From Hypericum androsaemum (taxonomy: Eukaryota > Streptophyta > Magnoliopsida > Malpighiales > Hypericaceae), in NCBI GenBank assembly GCA_963995505.1, contig OZ023192.1, positions 588,001 through 652,000 on the forward strand: 64,000 bases of DNA, read 5' to 3'. The notes beneath the pieces are model-generated. The model did not search any database, was not told the DNA's origin, and was given only the letters and a program-made list of their open reading frames with translations. Made by a program: the position numbers and the translations under genes. Shown here one piece after another: positions 1-10,229 of the stretch; the stretch's first letter is position 1; each line of letters opens with the position of its first letter.

Positions 1-480
1 TTAGAATACGGTCCGACCAGTAGTTTGACCGATCCGACCATGATTCGAAAAATAACCCGTGTCTGAAAAGGTGGTAAGCCGACCACCTTAAGAACCAGAC
101 GAAATATGATCGGACTGAAACAGGCTGGTCACTTTTTTGACTCGGACCACTCGGTCTGACCAAAATTTACCCAACTGAACCCAAAAAATTTTAAAAAAAT
201 CAATCTGAATCAGGTCGGACTGAGCGGGTTACTGATTGTTTCACTCGGACAATCCGGTCTAACCAGATTTTACCCAACCCAAAATTAAAAAAAATTAGAT
301 AACATACTCGAAATCAGGTCAGACCATGCAGGTTGGTCAATTTTTTTGACTCGGACCACCCAATCTGACCAAATTTTACCCAACCCAACCCAAAAAATTT
401 TAAAAAATCAGATAACACAGTCGAAAATATGCCTGGATCAGACGGACGGGTTGGTCAGTTTTTTTCAATCAGACCATCCG
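1..480. repeat. Dispersed 'gtccgaccgg'-rich repeat, partial copy
   Basis: The stretch is full of alternating direct and inverted copies of short words such as ggtccgacca, ggtcggactga and tcggaccac, mixed with blocks of ccaacccaaaaaatttt. The same word set recurs at 1134-1586, about 7020-7300, 26700-27230 and 33561-33993, so this is one dispersed family. No outer boundary is visible because the window begins inside it. Short open frames here follow the repeat and I do not consider them genes. Confidence 0.6.
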
Positions 481-1126
481 AGTCATTTTTTAAAACAATA
501 TTCTTCTCAACATTACAAATATTTCAAGAAAAGTTGAGAAATGATGATATTTTTTCCTAAATATTTCTTCTCAACATTCTCTTACATTTCGTATATCTAA
601 AACATCCACTAAAATAGACAAGTTAGCAAAATAGATAAATTATTCTCAACATTCTCCTACATTTCGTATATCGTATGAGCTAAAATAGACAAATTATTCA
701 TAATTAATTAACAAACTCTACATATAAATCAAAATAGTTAAGTAAATTACCTGGAGGTTGGAATGAATGGACAAAGAGAAATGGTACAAGCAAGCTCTAA
801 GCTCTCTGTAATTGTTGGAATGAAGAAGAGATTCTGTGGGGTATTATTATATAGGAGGGGGTATGGCTTTCAGATAAGAATTTCGACCGAGATCTGACTT
901 TTTTAAGCGTCTGATGGAAACGTCCGAAAAAGTCGGATCTTGGTCACGACGACTAAAAAGATCTGACTTTCCCTGTCGTCCGTCCGACGTGGACACCAAA
1001 TCCACAAAACATGAAAATTGAACACCATTTCCACAATATGCCATGAATAGTAACACAATATAGACATTTTCCCCCGTGGGGCTACCTTGGAGTGACGCAT
1101 TTGCCCTTGCCCCTTGGGCTAGTGGC
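481..1126. other. Spacer without recognisable gene
   Basis: AT-rich spacer. A slightly richer patch at 880-1010 contains short repeats of agatctgact, but no reading frame resembling a protein family is present on either strand. Confidence 0.5.
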
Positions 1127-1133
1127 TTTTTAG

Positions 1134-1586
1134 CATGGTTTTAAAAAATGCAGTCCGACCGGTGGTCCGACCAGTTGGACCGCGAAACGGGCACAAGACC
1201 GGGTCATTTTTAGGCTTTTGACCGGGGTCTGTACTAACCGGACCAAATTTGGTCGGACCGGCTGATTTTGAGGTCCACCCTGACCGTTCGAACCCAGTTA
1301 GTACAAAAATGGACGAAATTGACTTTTTTTGGTGGTTTTCGAGGAAAAAAAATTGATTTGACAAGTTTATAAAGTAATAAATAAATAAAAGTAGATTTAT
1401 ATAGTGGAGAGATAAAAAATTAAGTTTATTTTTTTTAATGAAAAATAAGTATATTTTAACCTACATATATATATTATTTAAAATATTTAAAAATAAAAAT
1501 ATTTTTGGTCCGACCGGTCAGACCGGCCGACCCGGAAAACGGTAGGAATTCTGGGTCGTAGCTCCGGGCCGGGTTTTAAAACCATG
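1134..1586. mobile_element. Small TIR element of the 'gtccgaccgg' family
   Basis: The two ends are a perfect 13-bp inverted repeat: catggttttaaaa at 1134-1146 and ttttaaaaccatg at 1574-1586. The flanks carry ctttttag on the left (1126-1133) and atttttag on the right (1587-1594), matching at 7 of 8 bases, which fits a target-site duplication. Inside the termini, gtccgaccggtggtccgacc and ggtccgaccggtcagaccgg form a further imperfect inverted repeat. There is no coding capacity, so it is a non-autonomous DNA transposon (MITE). An 8-9 bp duplication would suit hAT or Mutator; the superfamily is not settled. Confidence 0.65.
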
Positions 1587-2030
1587 ATTTTTAGGCTATC
1601 TCTAAGCTAGAAGACAAAAAGAGAATAAAATAAAAAACTAAAATGCTTCCCTCACCTGGGCGGTTTCCAGAGCCGGCTGACAAGCCCTAACACACGTTCG
1701 GCTCACCAATTGTTTATTATATTCTTTTCTTTTTAAATTTAATTTAGTGATATTTGGCATAACGTAATTTGATAAAAATATAAAAATTCGTATATTTTAT
1801 TCTATGTAAATTAAGTCTAATATTTTAAATTCGTATAGAGTTCAATTTTTTAAATTTTCTATGAAAATTCATATAAATAATACATGTATGTGGATGAGAC
1901 AGAAATTATTTATTTATTTGATGACTTGGGTTGGACTAAATCACCATTGTAAGTAAGAAAATATTTAGTTAAATTGAATTGTATATGGATGAAAAAAAAA
2001 TTAATTGTTTATTTCATGATTAGACGATAT

Positions 2031-2676
2031 TCACCACTAAATAGTTTTATTTTTAAAGCACCTTGGGGGCGGATCGCATTATTAATCCCGGAGGGTGATC
2101 TCGTCATTTTGTCAAACAGTCTTATTGTTCGATTTAGTGTCCCAAAACATATTAGTCCGTACTGGGGTTTCCCAAGGAGTTTTCTCGGGACGGATTTTTT
2201 TTTACCAATTTGACGTTATTTTTGGTTATTTACTCGAATCTTTCTTTGGGAGAGAAGGGTAAATTGTTAGTATTTGGAAAATTTAATTGGAGGTTATTAG
2301 AGGCCATGTATAGTTAGATTCTATTTGTGTAACGGGTGAAATCCGTCATATATTAACTAAACATTTTGCATGGATTCGTCGTACATTTATTTTACTGAGG
2401 CCACCGAGTGCAACTCGTACCTAATGACATTGGGTGTGATTAGAACATCTCTAAGTATCGAGGTTGAGGACACCATCGTCGAGGTTGGCCTTGACAGAGT
2501 CCAAGTCCTCGTTATCAGGCAGCTTCAACTGCGTCCAGAACTTGCCATTAGACCTCTCCACCCGGTGCCAGAACTTGCCATTAGACCAGATTCATCACTA
2601 AACAGTCTTATTGTTAAAGCCCCTTGGGGCTGGCTTGCATTATTAATCCCGGAGGGTGATCTCGTCAAGTTGCCAC
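2031..2676. repeat. Two copies of an ~85-bp module
   Basis: A module containing attattaatcccggagggtg then atctcgtca occurs at about 2031-2116 and again at 2592-2676. Just before the second copy, gaacttgccattagacc is itself duplicated (about 2536-2582). The module reads open in some frames but resembles no protein I know. It is probably part of an old repeat. Confidence 0.6.
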
Positions 2677-2870
2677 CTTTATTCACGTGATTTATGACGT
2701 GGCATTTCAACATTTTAACTAGGTATTAAATCACACTAAAAACTACATATTTGTCTAACAGTTTGGCAATACTGAAAAATTAATGAAAAAGTTTGACTCA
2801 GTACCTAGTTAAAAGTTTATAATATTACATCAGCAATCACATGAACGAAAGTGTCAGCCCATGTGACAAT

Positions 2871-3241
2871 CCTAGATGACATGGCACGCAAGGTGTCTGG
2901 GTAGCATGGAACTGGATCACTAAAGTGTCAAAATTTTCAAACCTCAAGCACTGATTTGATGCGCTTTAAATCACATATCACCCAAGTAAAAAAAACTTCA
3001 AACCACATGATACTAAAGTGAACTTATCTCTTGGTTCTTTTAGTTGTGGCAACCCTAGATGGCATGGCACGCTAGGTGTCCATGCATCATGGAAGGGGCT
3101 GGCCGGATCACTAAGTGTCAAAATTTTCAAACCTCGGGTACTGATTTGATGCGTTTTAAATCATATATCTCCTAAGTAAAAAAATATCAAACCACACGAC
3201 ACTAAAGTGAACTTATCCCTTGGTTCTTTTAGTTGTAACAA
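2871..3241. repeat. Tandem duplication, ~183-bp unit
   Basis: The unit beginning cctaga at 2871 restarts at 3054. Both contain tgtcaaaattttcaaacctc, a stretch ending in tttaaatca, and ctaaagtgaacttatc followed by cttggttcttttagttgt. The units differ at scattered positions and by small indels, so the duplication is not recent. No coding sequence is involved. Confidence 0.75.
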
Positions 3242-3513
3242 CTTCACACAACAAATAACAAATCCAACATATATTTTCATTTTATTGCCTCTTTTTTTAG
3301 ACCAACAAAAACAATGCTCAGCACCAGCATGCAACAAAAACGCAACAAAACAACAAAAATTATTAACATGCATGGTTGCTGCTTTTATCTCCGATGATCC
3401 CCGATCCAAAAGAATAAGAATCCTCAAAACAATTTCGTCCATGAACAAATATATAATAAGCTATATTAAATTACAGTAAGCAAATGGGAAACACTCTGTT
3501 ACGATTGTCTGTT

Positions 3514-5439
3514 TTAGGCAGTCTTTTTGGTCTTGAACCGGTAGAGGACCCTCTTCTTCTTGCTGGAGCTGTTCTCAATGGTCAAGACCACCTTGCCTGG
3601 CTCATTGGCCCTAAAGCTGTTTCGGATCGGCGCGTCGATGGAGCTCAATTTCCTGCACTTCTGGACTATGATGGTGTATGATCCCTCATCTGTTGGAACA
3701 AACTCCTCTTTGTAGCTCACTTCCCAACCCAAAACACTCAGGTCCCAGAGCAATGTGGTTCCACCCTGATGATTTCATCATAACAAACAACACATGGAAG
3801 GATTAGTACATAGTTTTACTACAACAACAACAACAATTAATCCGCCTTTCAGCAGCAAACAGGTCCATCCTGATCGGTGAAAGTTCCTCGGAATTCGACC
3901 CTCTGTGATACAACATTGACACAACTAAATATGTGTGCTTAGGTACCTTTTCTGCAGGGATCTCAATGGTGTGAACTGATCCTGCTTTGATGACCAGATC
4001 AGAAACCTCTCCATCATCGGCCGAAAACTCGAAATCGTTCTCCCTCTTGAAGCCTCCATACTGGACTGGTATTTCCTCTGCTGCAATGTACCTACACAAT
4101 GTGTATATATATATATAATAAATCAACAATTAATAAATGCAAGTTCAACAAGAAGAGACCAGATTAGAATCAGATCAGTTACAATACTTACTTAAGGAGG
4201 GTTTCCGTGACTCTAGCCGGGCGGGCAACAACAAACTTTGTCTTGGTTCTCTGTGTGAGGAAGGGAGATAACAGGGCATTCACAGCATAGTACCAGTAAG
4301 GCACATTGATGAATATCTGCAAGCAATTCGATCTCGAATTATGTCGGTATCCGCTATCATATAGATGAGTAATTATATTAACGAGCAACGACTAATTCAA
4401 AGTTGAGGAAGATCGGCACAAAAGAGCTTACATTTCTGGCAACCAGCTCGGGGTAATTATCCTGCAAGAGGGTAACAACCTGGTTCGTGGAGCTCCTGAT
4501 CTCCTTCTTGGAGGGGGCAGGGGAGTTCTTGAGGTCATTGATCTGAAGCAAAGAGGCACTACCTCCAGGCCTGAGATCAAGCTTCTGGATACCCATCTCC
4601 ATCAGCTGGACCCTCCACCTAAGGAACTGCTTCCTGCTCTCCTCGCTCCCGAACGCCTTCTCGTAGAGCTCCTGATCCGCGAAAGCGCCATAGAGGTTGT
4701 AGCACACGGGGTGGCCCTCGCGGTCCACACCGTTCATGTGGAAGGCAGGTCTCAATTCCACCCCAATTTCCTCTTCCAACACTGAATCAATGTTGGCCTC
4801 CTTCCTCCAAAGAAGGGTCTTCTTCAGCATCTCGAAGGACTCGTTGACCTTGAACTCCCTGGCCCTGAGAAACTTAAGGAGCACCACATTAGTACTCTCC
4901 TCGCCTTTGCTTGGCAACAGGGGTACCCCCCATAGGGAGATCTCCTTATCAACAACAACAACCTCCTCCTCTTCTTTCTTTTCCTCCTCTTCCTCCTCTT
5001 TCTTCTCCTCTTCCTTCTCGGTTTTCTCTTCCTCCTCCTCCTTTTCGGGTTTCTTTTCCTCCTCTTTCTTCTCCTCCTCCTCGGGTTTCTTTTCCTCCTC
5101 CTTCTCAGGTATCTTCACCTCCTTCTTCTCCTTCTTCTTGGCCTCCTCCTTCTTGAACAAAGTGTTCCCAACAATAGCCTCTTCGAGCTTCGCTTTGAGC
5201 TCGCCAAGAGCCTTCCTCTCAAACTCCTTCAAATCAGAGAGGAAGTTGCTCTCCTCCCTATAAGAAGAGCTCTTCTCCACCAGCTTAGCCTTCAGGTCCT
5301 CCTGGTCACCATCCTCCTCGTTCTTCTCTTCGACTACGACCACCTTCTCGCTCTCCTCGACAACAACAACCTTCTCCTGCGGAATCGAAGCATCGGACAC
5401 CACCACGGTCTCCTCAACCTGGACAACCTCAACAGTCAT
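3514..5439 (-). CDS. Patellin family protein (SEC14-GOLD lipid transfer)
   Basis: Patellins are plant phosphoinositide-binding proteins acting at the cell plate and plasma membrane. Four coding exons read 5439-4432, 4316-4192, 4091-3947 and 3765-3514, all with GT-AG borders, giving 509 residues. Residues 1 to about 155 are a low-complexity acidic tail of E/K blocks, typical of the family. A CRAL-TRIO N segment follows (LKFLRAREFKVNESFEML, near 200), then the SEC14 lobe containing IFINVPYWYYAVN at the first intron (337 onward) and PFLTQRTKTKF. A C-terminal GOLD domain (about 400-509) ends in KKRVLYRFKTKK. I start at the ATG at 5439: the frame is open upstream, but a splice acceptor at 5467-5466 indicates a 5' UTR intron (5564-5466). 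Length fits the family (roughly 490-670 residues). I am sure of the family, not of which member. Confidence 0.95.
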
Positions 5440-5694
5440 CTTCTCTCCTTCTCTAACCTGATCACCTGCACCCAAACAAGCCACAAAAAGTCAACCCAAA
5501 AGTACATACAAATACCTAGAAGAGAATCAGCCTCAAAGATCAGTAACTGAAGAAGGAAACCCACCTCTGTTTTTTAATTTGGAGAGGAATTCGGTGGACT
5601 GGTTCGGTCAGAAATTGCTAAGAAATGCAGGTTAGGGCGGTGGCCGTCTCTTTGTTTGTGTTTCTTTCTGTGCCTTGTGAGGGTTTTGCAACGG

Positions 5695-5706
5695 CTATAT
5701 ATATAA
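5695..5706 (-). promoter_or_regulatory. Probable TATA box of the patellin gene
   Basis: On the minus strand a run of TATATATATA lies about 130 bases upstream of the likely 5' UTR exon end (5565), in the position expected for a core promoter. It is the only strong TATA-like element between the start codon and the spacer. Confidence 0.5.
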
Positions 5707-5759
5707 TCCACTTTGCTTCCTAGAAGAGTGTGGGCCGAGGTGGGGCCCAATAACAACGG

Positions 5760-7430
5760 TCACTTATCTGTAACCACCGCAGAGGAGAGAGAGAGAGAGA
5801 AGAGCCGTTACGGGAGGGATTGTCCTTGTTTATTAGGATCCCTTGGCTTTAACTTGTTTTTTAAAACTAAACTAATCATCATTTACATCAACATTAATAT
5901 TGTTTTAACTTAATTAAAATATCTCGAGTTCGAGTATCTGAGAATGAAACAATATTAAATAGTTGATTGGAGAACTTTGTCAGATTTCAACTGTTCAAAT
6001 TTAGATTAGTTGCTATAGCAATATTGCGAATACCAAATAATTTATACCAAAAAAAATGTTATTTTTTCACTTTTGGAAGCTTTATTGGCTGGTGGAGGTG
6101 GCGGGGTTTCTCTTAAGGCCAGCCTAGAAGGATTTGTTTACAACAAGAAGCCAGCAATTGTACGTTACTCTGTTTTTGGCGAAAAGCAAATGCATGTCGC
6201 TGTGGAAAGCGGGATATTAGGAATATTTTATGGTGATCGGCAATATTTGGACTATTAGTTTTGGAGATATAAAATGTATCATATATAACCCAACATAAAA
6301 TTTTACGTGGTAAAAAATATTGATGATTGAGTATATCAAGTCGTCGTACTTGTTGAAAAAGTATTGTAACTTTTTCAGGACTATTACTCCTCTTTATATT
6401 AACGGTTAGAATTTCAGTATTTTCTAAATTTATAGCAGTCCAACATAGTTCATATTCTCTTCTGTTGTAAATCAACAAAATTATTAAAATTCTAACTGTC
6501 TAATATAACATGTTGACATGTACGGGTAAAATTTCCGGGGCTCGTCCGATATTGGTGGCAGAAATTAAGGAGGGTGATTTGGAGGGAATTAATGTTGGAA
6601 TCTTACCACATTGCAGATGGCCAGTCAAGTTAGTCACAATATAATTTAGTATATCTTTGGGGAAGTGCTGTAAATGTTTTGATTCTTTGAGAAAGGAAGG
6701 TAATTTTCAATTATGGGGGATACCAGATATTCTTTTCCTCGCTGCCATAAACAGACAAGTTTGTCTGTTGGGTCAACTTGGTTTCCAATTTAATTTGTAC
6801 AGCTTTTTTGACCTCACCTACCATTAATGATAATGAACGTTAGGGTTTTTGAGCCTTGCTTGTCTGATAATGAAAATGAGTTGTCCTCCTTGTTGTGTAA
6901 CAAAATGTTTGTCCTCTGACAGAACATTTACAAACTTTGAGTTGCCTATAAAATTTAAAAGTCTTTGCATGCTAAAACAAATCCCTTTTATGATACTAAC
7001 CATGACTTATAAAAAAGTGGTCTTGACTAGTCAGACCGCAAACGACACTCATTTATATAAAAATCTGGAGAGTACTCGGATAGGTGGTCAAAACCATAGG
7101 TCCAACCAATCCGATTGGTAAAGCATATCAAACTGTCCAAATTTTATCTTTTTGAGAAAAAATAATTGTTTTAAGTTTTATTATATTTAAAATGATTAAA
7201 TGGAGATTTCGATGTATTTATTTTGTAATAGAAGAATTTTTTTAAAAATTTCTATCCAACCGGTGGTCTGACTAGTCGAACTAAAATACACATAAATTGT
7301 GGATAATTTCCCGATCCAATTTCTAAAAACATTGGCGAGAAGCACAAATAAACTGCATATCGTTTCTGCTCCGCTGTGTATAGCATGTCACAAGAATATA
7401 CCTTTCACTAAAACACATAATACACAAGTC
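5760..7430. other. Spacer with repeat fragment
   Basis: Mostly AT-rich. A 61-codon open stretch at about 6073-6258 (+) has no ATG start and resembles no family. At about 7020-7300, gtggtcttgactagtcagac and ccggtggtctgactagtcga belong to the dispersed 'gtccgaccgg' repeat seen elsewhere in the window. Nothing else is recognisable. Confidence 0.45.
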
Positions 7431-7431
7431 T

Positions 7432-7479
7432 AACTTACCTGCCCTTTACATTCTAAAAAAAAAAACTTACCTGCCCTTT
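7432..7479 (+). mobile_element. Ultra-short retroposition scar
   Basis: The 16-bp word aacttacctgcccttt occurs at 7432-7447 and 7464-7479, separated only by acattctaaaaaaaaa. A long exact direct repeat around a few bases plus an A-tail is the signature of LINE-type target-primed insertion that stopped almost at once. Confidence 0.7.
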
Positions 7480-8223
7480 TGTTGTGCATTGTATCAAATA
7501 AATTAGCTCACGCGAGATGTAGATTCCAAATCTCTAATAATTAAAATTTGAAGATTTTCATTGGAAAGACTGTTTTGTTGGGATCGAGGAGAAACAATTT
7601 TCCTAGACATGCTAAACGCAACACTCCAAGTGACAGTAACGCCTCTTTTGTACATATCACATAGAGCCTTTACTATGCCAACAAGAAGATCAGAATTCCT
7701 AGGATGACATTTTCCTATTTTGGCATATAATCGACTGATCTAGATTCAAATTAAATATCATTTTTGAAAAGTGACAATTTTCTTCCAACAAGAATTTAAC
7801 ATTACTTCGTTTTTAATGACTCAAACTTGAGATATATTATTTGAACTCGAACAACTCTCTCGCTAGTAAATTTAAGTTGTCGTTGAATCCTAATCTGCAT
7901 CACTTATTCATTGCTTAACATATTAATTTGCTGGTGAGCTAATTGGACCAATCGAATATATAAATGTTTGGATATTCCAAGAGATTTACTTAGTTGTGGT
8001 TGGCCAACGATTATGTCTAGCCCCCTTTGAAAAAATAACACCAAGGAATGGAAGTGAGAGTAGTCTATCTAGTTCAATCTCTCAAACTTAAAAAAAAATA
8101 ACAATTTTTTGGATAATCCGTTGTGTGTATCGGTTGAAAAGCAGAAAAATGTATCAGTTGTGTGTCCCTTTTTTTCGATTACCCACAAGTATTTATTATA
8201 ATTCTCACGAACAATGACAAATT

Positions 8224-8437
8224 AGCAATAGAACACAGATGTACTGTAAGTTGGGAGGATGTTTTGGTTCTTTGGTTTCCCTTGGATGTGTAAACTGTCA
8301 CCTGCTTTCAGGTTTCAGTTGCGGACCTTCCTCTCTTGTTGAGCTGGAGTGTGTTTCGCCTGGTTTTGTATATATCACCTCACCTTTATTTATATAAAGT
8401 TCTTTTACCGACCAAAAAAAAGCAATAGAACACAGAT
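8224..8437 (+). mobile_element. 5'-truncated LINE tail with 17-bp TSD
   Basis: The 17-bp word agcaatagaacacagat flanks the insert exactly (8224-8240 and 8421-8437). The 180-bp insert (8241-8420) has no useful reading frame and ends tttaccgaccaaaaaaa, an A-tail typical of plant LINE 3' ends. It is a severely truncated LINE 3' UTR. Confidence 0.85.
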
Positions 8438-9148
8438 ATTTTTAATAAACATGGAAAACTAAGGGTCAAAATAGTCACTAATGACTAATGTCTAATGCTC
8501 GCTTATTTACCCTTAAAAAAAGGTTCAATATTTAATTTTTATATTGTAAACTTGACAAAAAAAAATTCTAGAGACAGGTTCCACATTTTATTCAATATGC
8601 TAGGAGATTTGAATTCTTTAAAAAAAAATTGAGTTTGGATCTTACGAATTGAAAAAAATTATTCAGAAATTCATAATTTAAATAGGACCCGATAAATGGC
8701 AAATTATCATGTTCCATTAATGAGACGTGCTATATTTCTTTCGGTGAATTTATAGACAAATAATATCAGACATTATTTATGAACAGTTCTCTCAATAATT
8801 TTTTACATTCGAAAAATTTGAATACAAAACCTCATGGCAAAGCATGTTCTCTTGTTCTTGTTCTTGTTCTTCCCCTTAGCTAATAAGTAATAACATGTCA
8901 CGTAATGATAGATAGATACCCTCTTCTTCTTCTTCTCCTCCTCCTCCTCCTCTGAGACATCGAAGCATCCCTCCCTGGTTGGAGGGAGTCCACCCAATAA
9001 CACTGTCGGAATCGATACCTTTGGACACTTTTAGGTGGCCGCTCTCCAGTTATTAGTTGGCTAAAAAGTCATAGCTACATGTGGCTTATACGCCTCTCTA
9101 CCAGTATTATATTACAATTACAACTTAGTTAAGACATTGATTGGAGAT

Positions 9149-9404
9149 TATTATATCATATAGTTTTTTTCCACTGAGTTTTACCGAGATTACGGTTGTA
9201 ACCTCTAAAAAAAGACTATATTTTCGAGTGTTTTGTATTACGATTTTCTAATAGTCAGATGTTTATAATTTTATCTTTTGGGTACAATTCGGAGAATTTG
9301 ACGTTCCAACTTTTTACAGTCGAATGTTTGTAATTTTTAACTTTGGTGCATAAATAAATAAATAAAATAATTACTTACCAAAAAAAATATTATATCATAT
9401 AGTT
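9149..9404 (+). mobile_element. 5'-truncated LINE tail with 17-bp TSD
   Basis: The word tattatatcatatagtt is at 9149-9165 and 9388-9404. The insert of about 222 bp contains ttttaccgagattacggttg followed by taacct, a motif also found near the 3' ends of the larger LINEs here (26590-26610, and the complement around 42200-42220). It ends in ttaccaaaaaaa. Confidence 0.85.
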
Positions 9405-9535
9405 GGTTTGACTTTGATGATATCTCTGAATTCTTGGTCCCATTTGTTTTACGTTTTTTTACCAGAAAATACTGAAGTGAAAACCATATGGTGTCAGAGT
9501 GAAGTTTGACTATCAATATTAGATGGTTAAGTAGT

Positions 9536-9711
9536 AGGAGATTTACCTATGGATGTACTCTTTTTCTATTACATTTTTTTCACCAGATTTTACCGCAGTA
9601 GGATTTTAACGAGGTCGATGGTCGCAACGTTGAAAGAGAAAATTTTACACTTCTTAAGTTGTAAATATAATCTTTAATAAATTTTTATTTATTAAAAAAA
9701 TAAGAGATTTA
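9536..9711 (+). mobile_element. Probable third LINE tail fragment
   Basis: The motif ttttaccgcagtaggatttt with aacgaggtcgatggtcgcaa is a diverged form of the LINE 3' motif. Flanking words aggagattta (9536-9545) and aagagattta (9702-9711) match at 9 of 10 bases, and attaaaaaaat precedes the right copy. It is weaker than the two neighbours because the duplication is short and imperfect. Confidence 0.5.
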
Positions 9712-10229
9712 GATTTTATTAACGAATGTCAAAAAAATATTATTAGAAAAATACATCTTATCATAGGTCCAAAATTGTACAACTCCGGAGAAATAAGTGA
9801 ATGATTGTCTAAAAGTTTGTCGATATGAGATAGTGTGGTCAACAATCTGACAGCCTATGACAGTACCAGCCTAAGAGGACGAATCATTTAGTACAAGTCG
9901 GAAGGAATTGGCAATGACCTGTACAAACAATTATCCGCTAACATCTGACAGCAATCTATTTCATTATCAGATTCCAATCTCCTAACCGCCGTACTGACAT
10001 TAATAAATTTAATCATAGGCTCTCCAGATTCGATTAATCAAATGCCAGCAGTCTAAACTTCCTTTAATCAAAGACTAATCACCCAATAGAAGAAACTTAG
10101 CCTTTCTTCTCTCCAATCAGCACATTCCAGGTAGGGATAGTAATTAGACCCGGATCCAGAGGGTCTACCTGATCTTGGACTCGTCACTCGTTGACTTTGA
10201 CCGGGTCTATGTGTCGGAGGATCGGAACT

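Noticed and set aside
4736..5263. Long plus-strand open frame rich in Ser/Phe
   Set aside because: It is the antisense of the acidic Glu/Lys tail of the patellin gene; GAG/GAA repeats give stop-free complements.
6073..6258. Open frame beginning EALLAGGGGGVSLKASLEGF
   Set aside because: No ATG start, no family, short; possible old fragment but unsupported.
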